A DNA stretch of 19,709 nucleotides, taken from contig CALAUY010000053.1 of the NCBI GenBank assembly GCA_937892015.1, positions 1-19,709 of the forward strand, read 5' to 3'. This document shows, one piece after another, positions 14,131 through 19,709 of the stretch. Each line of letters opens with the position of its first letter. The first letter of the stretch is position 1. The translations under genes and the position numbers were made by a program. Source of the DNA: an uncultured Bacteroidales bacterium (GTDB lineage Bacteria > Bacteroidota > Bacteroidia > Bacteroidales > Paludibacteraceae). The notes under the pieces were generated by a model, which was not told where the DNA came from, did no database searches, and saw only the letters and a program-made list of their open reading frames with translations.

Positions 14131-14743
14131 CGTCGGGAGTCTCCTTTTTGCTTAGCGTGTCATTCAGATCCTTGCGATAGAAGAGCAGAATAAGAATGAC
14201 CGCAACGGTTATTGCCGAGTCGGCGAGGTTGAAGACCGGTCTGAAGAACAGTACCTCTCCTGCCGAGTTGGTAATGAGCGGGAAATAGAGCATATCGACC
14301 ACTTTTCCGTAGAAGAACGGAGCATACCCGTCTCCTATGGGTACGAGGTGCGCTACTTCGCAGAGTGAAGACTGCGAGAAGATGAGTCCGTAGAACATGC
14401 AGTCGATAATGTTACCAAGTGCACCGGCAGTGACGAGGGCTATCATCACCAAGTAGCCTGTGCGGGCGTTTTTCTTCACAAGGCAGACCATGTACCACAC
14501 CAGCAGTCCGACGGCAACGATGCGGAAGAGAGTGAGGAACAACTTATCGAACCACTCAATCCCGAAAGCCATGCCGTCGTTCTCAATAAAACAAATCTGC
14601 CACCACGGGAAGATTTGCACGGTCTCACCGAGGGTAAAATGGAGCTTAATGTATATTTTCAGCACTTGGTCGAGTAGTACGATAAGCAAGATAATGCCGG
14701 ATATCAGCCACCCTTTTTGCGCATGGGTCATGGTTCGCGTCAT
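14120..14743 (-). CDS. lspA: Prolipoprotein signal peptidase (signal peptidase II)
   Basis: LspA is the inner-membrane aspartyl protease that removes signal peptides from lipoproteins after diacylglyceryl transfer. Four hydrophobic segments are visible. The catalytic aspartates are in GNIIDCMFYG and FNLADSA (114 and 175 counting from this start), and NDGMAFG supplies the conserved asparagine. As in many Bacteroidetes, about 55 residues separate the two catalytic motifs. The start chosen is the ATG at 14743, which shares ATGA with the metK stop (translational coupling). An ATG at 14755 would add four residues and one at 14731 would remove four. The next gene encodes a lipoprotein that is itself a likely LspA substrate. 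Confidence 0.95.
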   Translation of the reverse strand: MTRTMTHAQKGWLISGIILLIVLLDQVLKIYIKLHFTLGETVQIFPWWQICFIENDGMAFGIEWFDKLFLTLFRIVAVGLLVWYMVCLVKKNARTGYLVMIALVTAGALGNIIDCMFYGLIFSQSSLCEVAHLVPIGDGYAPFFYGKVVDMLYFPLITNSAGEVLFFRPVFNLADSAITVAVILILLFYRKDLNDTLSKKETPDVEK

Positions 14744-15981
14744 AGTCCGAAACATTGTTTAATGTCGTCCACGCGGTCGAGTTTTTCCCACGTGAAGAGT
14801 TCCACTTCTTGTTCAAAAGGCTTGCCGTTGCCGTCAACGAACATTTTCTTGACGCGCTGTGGTGTACGCCCTACGTGTCCGTATGCGGCTGTCTCTGTGT
14901 AGATAGGTTTGCGCAGGCCCAGCATCTGTTCGATGGCGTAGGGTCGCAGGTCGAAGAGTTGACCTATGCGTCGCGCTATCTCTCCGTCGCTCATCCCTAC
15001 CCTTGCCGTACCGTAGGTGTTGACATTGAGCGAGACAGGTTCGGCCACACCGATGGCATAGCTGACCTGCACGAGTACTTCGTGACAAACGCCGGCAGCA
15101 ACGAGGTTTTTGGCGATATAGCGTGCCATGTAAGCTGCCGAGCGGTCAACTTTCGACGGGTCTTTACCCGAGAAAGCGCCACCTCCGTGAGCTCCACGAC
15201 CGCCATAGGTATCGACGATAATTTTCCTGCCGGTCAATCCCGTATCGCCATGAGGTCCCCCGATGACAAACTGTCCTGTGGGGTTAACCAGCAGCTTGTA
15301 GTGGCTGTTGGCGACGAGCTCGGCATAACGGCTGTCACGCGAGAGAATGCGAGGGATGAGTATCTCCTGCACGTCGTTGCGTATCTGCTCTTGCGTAACG
15401 CCCGGGTCATGTTGAGTAGAGAGTACGATAGTGTCGATGCGGAGCGGATGCCCGTTGTCATCGTATTCGATGGTAACCTGGCTCTTCGAGTCGGGTCGCA
15501 GATAGGTCATGAGTTTGCCCTCCTTACGTATGCGCGCGAGCGTATATACTAAGGTGTGTGCAATGTCGAGTGTGAGGGGCATGTAGTTATCGGTCTCATC
15601 GGTGGCGTAACCGAACATCATGCCTTGGTCGCCTGCTCCCTGCTCAATAGCTTCCGAGCGCGACACGCCCATGTTGATGTCCGACGACTGCTCATGCAGG
15701 GCGGTGAAGATACCGCAACTCTCGGCTTCAAACTTGTACTCCGACTTGGTGTATCCAATGTCGGCAATCACTTTGCGTACTATCTGCCCCACGTCGATGT
15801 AGCAGTTGCTGGTCACCTCTCCGGCAAGCACCACTTGTCCGGTGGTAACTAACGTCTCGCAGGCTACATGGCTCTGCGGGTCATTGGCCAGGAAATTGTC
15901 CAATATAGCGTCGGAGATTTGGTCTGCCACTTTGTCGGGATGACCCTCCGAGACTGATTCTGATGTGAATAAGTATGCCAT
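14740..15981 (-). CDS. metK: S-adenosylmethionine synthetase
   Basis: MetK makes S-adenosylmethionine from methionine and ATP in the cytoplasm. The 413-residue product has all three domains, with SEGHPDKVADQISDAILD (11-28) for ATP/Mg binding, the hexapeptide GAGDQG (115-120) and the glycine-rich GGGAFSGKDPSKVDRSAA motif in the C-terminal half. It starts 1 nt after the holA stop region and its stop overlaps the lspA start, so the three genes are probably one transcript. The length is normal for a Bacteroidetes homologue. Confidence 0.98.
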   Translation of the reverse strand: MAYLFTSESVSEGHPDKVADQISDAILDNFLANDPQSHVACETLVTTGQVVLAGEVTSNCYIDVGQIVRKVIADIGYTKSEYKFEAESCGIFTALHEQSSDINMGVSRSEAIEQGAGDQGMMFGYATDETDNYMPLTLDIAHTLVYTLARIRKEGKLMTYLRPDSKSQVTIEYDDNGHPLRIDTIVLSTQHDPGVTQEQIRNDVQEILIPRILSRDSRYAELVANSHYKLLVNPTGQFVIGGPHGDTGLTGRKIIVDTYGGRGAHGGGAFSGKDPSKVDRSAAYMARYIAKNLVAAGVCHEVLVQVSYAIGVAEPVSLNVNTYGTARVGMSDGEIARRIGQLFDLRPYAIEQMLGLRKPIYTETAAYGHVGRTPQRVKKMFVDGNGKPFEQEVELFTWEKLDRVDDIKQCFGL

Positions 15982-15982
15982 G

Positions 15983-16990
15983 TTAGTGTAGTATTTTATA
16001 AATTAGTTCTTTCCAAATATCCGCCTCGTTGCTTGCGTTGGGGTAGTCGATTCCTTTGGAGCGTGCATCTGCCTCGCGAATGTGTCCGATGGCCCGAAAA
16101 ACCTGCATCTTCGTATATTTGCGCGAGGCGGCTTGGTAGTCGCGGATGGCGTAGGGAGCCACGCCCAAGGCCGAGGCTGCATTGCGGTCGCTCTTGTCGG
16201 GCAGATAGAGGTAAATGAGCAGGTTAGAGAAGAAACGGAAGAGCAGGGGCAACTCCTTGATGATGATGTGGTCTTTGGGGTTGTCAGCGAAATAGTTGAC
16301 GATGCGGTTGGCCTTGACAACGTCGCGCTCGATGAGAGCACGTTGCAACTCAAACCCGTTGAAATCTTTGCTGATGCCGATGTTGCGCTCCACCATGGCA
16401 GCATCGATGAGGTGCGTTCCCTCGGGCAAACCGCTCATCAGTTTCTCCAGCTCTTTCTCGATACGGCTCATGTCGGTGCCGAGCGAGTCGGCGAGAATCT
16501 GCACCACGCTCGGCTCAACTTGCAGGTTTTTCTCGCGGATGAGGTCAACAATCCACTTGTTAATCTGGTAGTCGCGCAACTTGACCGACTCCATGTAGTA
16601 GTCGGTTTTGGCGAGATCCTTAAAAGCTTTGAGTCGCGCGTCGGGCTTATTTTTATAGCAGATGACGAGGATGGTGGAGGGCATGGGATTCTGCCAGTAG
16701 AGCTCGAAATTCTCCCATTTCTTGAGGGCTTGTGCCTCGCGCACGATGATGACTGTTTTGTCGCCCATCATGGGATATTGTCGTGCGTAGGAGATGACGC
16801 GCGCTATCTCGTCGATGTCGCGCCCGTAGAGCACTTGTTGGTCGAACGAACGGGCGGTTTCGTCCAGCACTTCCTGCTCGATTTTCGATGCCACTTTGTC
16901 GATGAAATACGGCTCTTCGCCTGCCAAGAAATAGACAGGCGAATACTGCTTTTTCTGCAGTCTCAACATTATTTGCTCGTAGGTCAGCAA
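15983..16990 (-). CDS. holA: DNA polymerase III subunit delta
   Basis: The delta subunit opens the beta sliding clamp as part of the clamp-loader complex. The 335-residue protein has the family N-terminus (TYEQIMLRLQKKQYSPVY followed by LAGEEPYFID), a region resembling the degenerate AAA+ core (TVIIVREAQALKKWENFE), and the C-terminal helical domain (KELPLLFRFFSNLLIYLY). Delta lacks a working ATP site, and no Walker A motif is seen, as expected. The start is TTG at 16990; TYEQI is conserved in homologues and no ATG lies upstream in frame, so a TTG start is favoured over the ATG at 16969. It begins 14 nt after the amn stop. Confidence 0.95.
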   Translation of the reverse strand: MLTYEQIMLRLQKKQYSPVYFLAGEEPYFIDKVASKIEQEVLDETARSFDQQVLYGRDIDEIARVISYARQYPMMGDKTVIIVREAQALKKWENFELYWQNPMPSTILVICYKNKPDARLKAFKDLAKTDYYMESVKLRDYQINKWIVDLIREKNLQVEPSVVQILADSLGTDMSRIEKELEKLMSGLPEGTHLIDAAMVERNIGISKDFNGFELQRALIERDVVKANRIVNYFADNPKDHIIIKELPLLFRFFSNLLIYLYLPDKSDRNAASALGVAPYAIRDYQAASRKYTKMQVFRAIGHIREADARSKGIDYPNASNEADIWKELIYKILH

Positions 16991-17004
16991 TGGCGTGACT
17001 GTTT

Positions 17005-17781
17005 TTAGTCGAATCGAAGGTGCTTAACGGTGCGGCTGCCGGTCTGAAGACTGGTGAGTGACTTGATGCCCATCTTCAGGTGATCTTCGGCATAGGTGGC
17101 CGTCGTAATCTTGTCCGTTGCGGCTGTTTTGATGCCGTCTTTCTGCAGAGGCATGTCGCTGACGAGCAGGAGCGCTCCGGTGGGAATACTGTTATGAAAA
17201 CCGACGACGAAGAGCGTGGCTGTTTCCATATCGACGGCCTGCGCGCGCGTGTTCTTAAGAAGGTCACAGAAAGCGAGGTCGTGCTCCCAGACTCGCCGGT
17301 TGGTGGTATAGACTGTGCCCGTCCAGTAATCGTAACCGAAATCGCGGATGGCGGACGAGGTCGTTCGTTGTAGTTGGAAAGCAGGCAACGCCGGCACTTG
17401 CGGCGGGAAATAGTCGTCGGACGTTCCCTCCCCGCGAATGGCCGCGATGGGCAAAATAAAATCGCCCACTTTGTTCTTGTCCCTCAATCCCCCGCATTTG
17501 CCGAGGAAAAGGACGGCTTTGGGTTGAATGGCGCTCAGCATGTCCATGATCATCGCGGCGTTGGGGGAACCCATGCCGAAATTGATAATGGTGATGTTGT
17601 TCGAGGTGGCGGAAATCATGTTGGCACTCTCGCCCTCCACCTCAACGCCGAACATCTCAGCAAACATACGGACGTACTTGTTGAAGTTCGTCAGCAGGAT
17701 ATACTCACCGAAAGAGTCGAGCGTCTTGCCGGTGTATCGTGGAAGCCAATCCGTTACAATATCTTTTTTTGTGCGTTTCAT
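17005..17781 (-). CDS. amn: AMP nucleosidase (AMN-like)
   Basis: This cytoplasmic enzyme splits AMP into adenine and ribose 5-phosphate and so tunes the adenylate pool. The 258-residue product is of the short Bacteroidetes type rather than the ~480-residue enterobacterial form. It belongs to the nucleoside phosphorylase fold: GMGSPN (69-74), GKCGGL (94-99), EGTSDDYFP (118-126), VDMETA (183-188) and SDMPL (208-212) are visible. Related phosphorylases share these motifs, so the exact substrate is inferred from the match to the AMN-like family. It lies 3 nt from apbE, in a tight run of genes. Confidence 0.88.
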   Translation of the reverse strand: MKRTKKDIVTDWLPRYTGKTLDSFGEYILLTNFNKYVRMFAEMFGVEVEGESANMISATSNNITIINFGMGSPNAAMIMDMLSAIQPKAVLFLGKCGGLRDKNKVGDFILPIAAIRGEGTSDDYFPPQVPALPAFQLQRTTSSAIRDFGYDYWTGTVYTTNRRVWEHDLAFCDLLKNTRAQAVDMETATLFVVGFHNSIPTGALLLVSDMPLQKDGIKTAATDKITTATYAEDHLKMGIKSLTSLQTGSRTVKHLRFD

Positions 17782-17784
17782 AAC

Positions 17785-18756
17785 TCAAAAATGAAAACCT
17801 TTCGAACGTATAACGATGAGTGAGGCAGCCTCTTTCTCGCCTGCACAGATGAGGTAACACTCGGTGTCGGGAAGTGACTCAATGAGCATCATTGCCGAGT
17901 CGGCCCCAAGTACCATACAGGCAGTGGCAAGAGCGTCCGCGCGCATGCATGACGTGGCCACGATGGTGGCGCTGAGCAGGTTGTGATTGACGGGATAGCC
18001 CGTGCGCGGGTCGATGGTGTGCGAGCGCCGGATGCCGTTCTCGTAGTAGAACTGTCGGTAGTTGCCCGAGGTGGCCATGCACAGGTCGGTTGAGGCGATA
18101 ACCTCTTGTATCTCTGCTTTTTGCCCGGTGGTATCGTCCTCAGGTTTGGTGATGCCTACCCTCCACGGCTCACCTTGATCATTGTGTCCGTGCAGCACCA
18201 CCTCCCCGCCGATATCAACGAGGTAGTTGTCAGAGCCGTTGTCGCGCAGCAGCTCGGCGATAACATCGCACGCCTGCCCTTTGGCAATCGCGGATGCATC
18301 AAGCACGTTCTTAACCTTGCGAAGGGAGTCGATAAGCTCGGGTGTGACCGTTTCGCGGTTGGTAAACCCGAAACCCCATGCATTGACGAGGGGCGCAACG
18401 GTGATGTCGAAAGCACCATGAGAGAGGTTGTTGACCTCTTGCGCCGTGGCGTACATCGCGGAGAAATACGCGTCCCAAACGGTGTCACGACCTTGGTTGA
18501 GCACCGAGATGGTCGAGTGCGGATTGAACGTCGAGAGACTGGCATCGAACTCGTCGAGGCGTTGTAGGATGCGCTCTTCGAGGTCTTCAGCAGCCTCGTA
18601 CCGGATGTTGTAGTACGTGCCGAAAACGTAACCTTGATGGCGGTAGTAACGCGTCTCCGGTCGGCTGTCGCGGAAAGCAAAGAGGACAACACCCCCCAGC
18701 ACAAGGACCAGGAGGGCTGTCCATACTCGTATCTTGCGACGGCTTTCCTCGTTCAT
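17785..18756 (-). CDS. apbE: FAD:protein FMN transferase ApbE
   Basis: ApbE attaches FMN from FAD covalently to a threonine or serine of target proteins such as NqrB/C or RnfD/G. The 323-residue product starts with a cytoplasmic basic run and one hydrophobic segment (12-28) without a lipobox cysteine, suggesting a membrane-anchored periplasmic enzyme. Family motifs seen are GTYYNIRY (46-53), GAFDITVAPLVNAWGFG (114-130), AIAKGQACD (156-164), DIGGEV (181-186), ATSGNYR (228-234) and HTIDPRTGYPV (246-256). No Nqr or Rnf gene is in the window, so the target is elsewhere. It is separated by 1 nt from the upstream outer-membrane protein gene and by 3 nt from amn. Confidence 0.95.
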   Translation of the reverse strand: MNEESRRKIRVWTALLVLVLGGVVLFAFRDSRPETRYYRHQGYVFGTYYNIRYEAAEDLEERILQRLDEFDASLSTFNPHSTISVLNQGRDTVWDAYFSAMYATAQEVNNLSHGAFDITVAPLVNAWGFGFTNRETVTPELIDSLRKVKNVLDASAIAKGQACDVIAELLRDNGSDNYLVDIGGEVVLHGHNDQGEPWRVGITKPEDDTTGQKAEIQEVIASTDLCMATSGNYRQFYYENGIRRSHTIDPRTGYPVNHNLLSATIVATSCMRADALATACMVLGADSAMMLIESLPDTECYLICAGEKEAASLIVIRSKGFHF

Positions 18757-18757
18757 A

Positions 18758-19627
18758 CTACTCGAGATTGATGTTGACGCCGACGCAGCCGTTCAGTTTC
18801 TGCGCATAGCCCAGCTTTTCTTCGCCCGAAGTATTCAGCCATAGGTTATCTCGACGGATGTCGTTCAGATTGACGCTCCCGAGAGCAAAAACGCTCAACG
18901 AAAAATGGTTGCCAAGCGACCACGCCTTGTCGAGGCGCAGGCAGATGTTGGTGATACCTAAATTACGCCACCCGCTCCAAGCGACATCCGCATACGCACT
19001 ATGCTGATTGGGCGTGACACCCACTGCCGGCGTTAGGGTGAACTCCCTCGGCAGACCTATCTCGTACCCCAACTCGATGTAGGTCGAGAAATAGCGGCTG
19101 AACTGTGGCTCTTCGTTCTCCAAGGTGGGCAGATAGACACCATCGGCACCGAGGATGTAGGTGTAGGCATCAAGGTACAGACCGATGCCGAACTCATCAT
19201 CGAAATGGTAACCCACATGCACGTCCGTCTGACTCGTCCCCTCGGGGTGCTTATAGCCCGAGAAGAACGGACTGCCGTCAAAGTAATAATAGTGTGTGGC
19301 ACCCACGTGGAAGCCGAAGAAAGCGAACTCGAGGTAGATGTCCAACTCGGGATTGAAGAACGAGTTGAGTGTCTCGTTAACGTTGTTCTTCACGAACTTC
19401 CAGTCGCTGACACCTACACTACCCCACGCGCCCACGCTCAACGAGCTGTGCTCGCCCTCGTAACCGATACTCACGTCCGGCTGGAGGGACAAACCGCCAC
19501 AATACTGGCCACGCCAGATATATGCCGACACAAGGTCAGCACTCACGTTCCACGCAAACTCAGCCTGCGCCATCGCCATACTTACCGACAGCACTGCCGC
19601 CACTACAAATGCAAAGAGTTTTTTCAC
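18758..19627 (-). CDS. Gcw_chp-like outer-membrane protein
   Basis: The 289-residue product has a clear signal peptide (cleavage after about residue 20, AMA-Q) and many alternating beta-strands with aromatic residues, as in a small outer-membrane barrel. The motif SAYIWRGQYCGGLSLQPD near residues 34-51 resembles the S-x-Y-x-(F/W)-R-G-x start of the Gcw_chp/TIGR02001 family of bacterial proteins of unknown function. It ends in VGVNINLE and is not known to carry an enzyme. The start is GTG at 19627 and gives a textbook MKKLFAFVV signal sequence. As first gene of a run with apbE, amn, holA and metK it may set the promoter, but I see no typical TAnnTTTG upstream. Confidence 0.75.
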   Translation of the reverse strand: MKKLFAFVVAAVLSVSMAMAQAEFAWNVSADLVSAYIWRGQYCGGLSLQPDVSIGYEGEHSSLSVGAWGSVGVSDWKFVKNNVNETLNSFFNPELDIYLEFAFFGFHVGATHYYYFDGSPFFSGYKHPEGTSQTDVHVGYHFDDEFGIGLYLDAYTYILGADGVYLPTLENEEPQFSRYFSTYIELGYEIGLPREFTLTPAVGVTPNQHSAYADVAWSGWRNLGITNICLRLDKAWSLGNHFSLSVFALGSVNLNDIRRDNLWLNTSGEEKLGYAQKLNGCVGVNINLE

Positions 19628-19653
19628 TTTTTAGCCTTTTACGTAATTCCCTT

Positions 19654-19674
19654 AAACTTTAAACTTTGAACTTT
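19654..19674. repeat. Three tandem heptads upstream of the outer-membrane gene
   Basis: AAACTTT-AAACTTT-GAACTTT forms three 7-bp units with one mismatch. On the minus strand it reads AAAGTTC-AAAGTTT-AAAGTTT, 27 nt before the GTG start at 19627. Heptads of this sort are common simple repeats in Bacteroidales intergenic DNA; they may influence promoter spacing. Just right of it is GGCTC/GAGCC (19679-19683 and 19696-19700), a 5-bp inverted repeat at the window edge. Confidence 0.6.
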
Positions 19675-19709
19675 GTACGGCTCTGCCGAACGACCGAGCC
19701 TGTCGAGGG

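Noticed and set aside
14755..15552. 265-codon plus-strand open frame antisense to metK
   Set aside because: It is the reverse complement of a highly conserved gene, has no recognisable motif and no leader; high-GC codon use in metK explains the open frame.
16082..17008. Long plus-strand open frame (308 codons) antisense to holA
   Set aside because: It lies wholly opposite a clear holA gene whose protein motifs are intact, and its translation shows no recognisable domain or plausible signal; it is a shadow frame.
1..19709. Search for tRNA/rRNA, CRISPR arrays, insertion sequences, toxin-antitoxin or phage genes
   Set aside because: No repeat-spacer pattern, transposase, integrase or RNA-gene signature was seen by eye; a tRNAscan or Rfam run would be the decisive check.

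Overview
The window looks like a chromosomal segment of a Bacteroidota member, probably order Bacteroidales. The evidence is a SusC-like outer-membrane beta-barrel protein with a carboxypeptidase-regulatory N-domain, the lspA-DUF4296 gene pair, an rplM-rpsI-rpsB-tsf cluster with Bacteroidetes-type proteins, a textbook Bacteroidetes promoter (TTGC-N19-TACCTTTG), and little use of Shine-Dalgarno sites. I cannot name the genus. Nearly everything is housekeeping or envelope biology. I see no tRNA, rRNA, CRISPR array, insertion sequence, phage gene or defence system.

Left half, plus strand (1-7134). gdhA (NADP-type glutamate dehydrogenase) is followed by a small LEA2/WHy-type lipoprotein, then groES-groEL, then a 968-residue outer-membrane beta-barrel protein. 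Two sigma-54-like promoters (-24/-12 type) sit in this half. One, matching the consensus, lies 28 nt or so from its inferred start site to groES and is preceded by a perfect inverted repeat (TGACAAA-N8-TTTGTCA). The other lies between groEL and the barrel gene. A strong intrinsic terminator at 7095-7134 closes the half.

Right half, minus strand (19627 down to 7141). The first long block, read from the right, is: Gcw_chp-like outer-membrane protein, apbE, AMP nucleosidase, holA, metK, lspA, DUF4296 lipoprotein. These genes are spaced by 14 nt or less, or overlap. An internal vegetative promoter inside the 3' end of the DUF4296 gene then drives rplM-rpsI-rpsB-tsf, which ends at an 18-bp hairpin terminator. 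A 168-nt, multi-hairpin leader precedes rpsB and is a candidate ribosomal-protein autoregulatory element. The second block is an HGSNAT/DUF5009-type membrane acyltransferase, ribF and a flavodiiron protein (FprA), with ribF plausibly supplying the FMN that the flavodiiron protein needs.

The most interesting signals are regulatory: sigma-54-type control of the chaperonin operon, the promoter embedded in coding sequence, and the rpsB leader. Several minus-strand genes appear to start at GTG or TTG, some of them overlapping the stop codon of the gene before. Repeats at the two window edges and in front of the DUF5009 gene are short and of unknown role.
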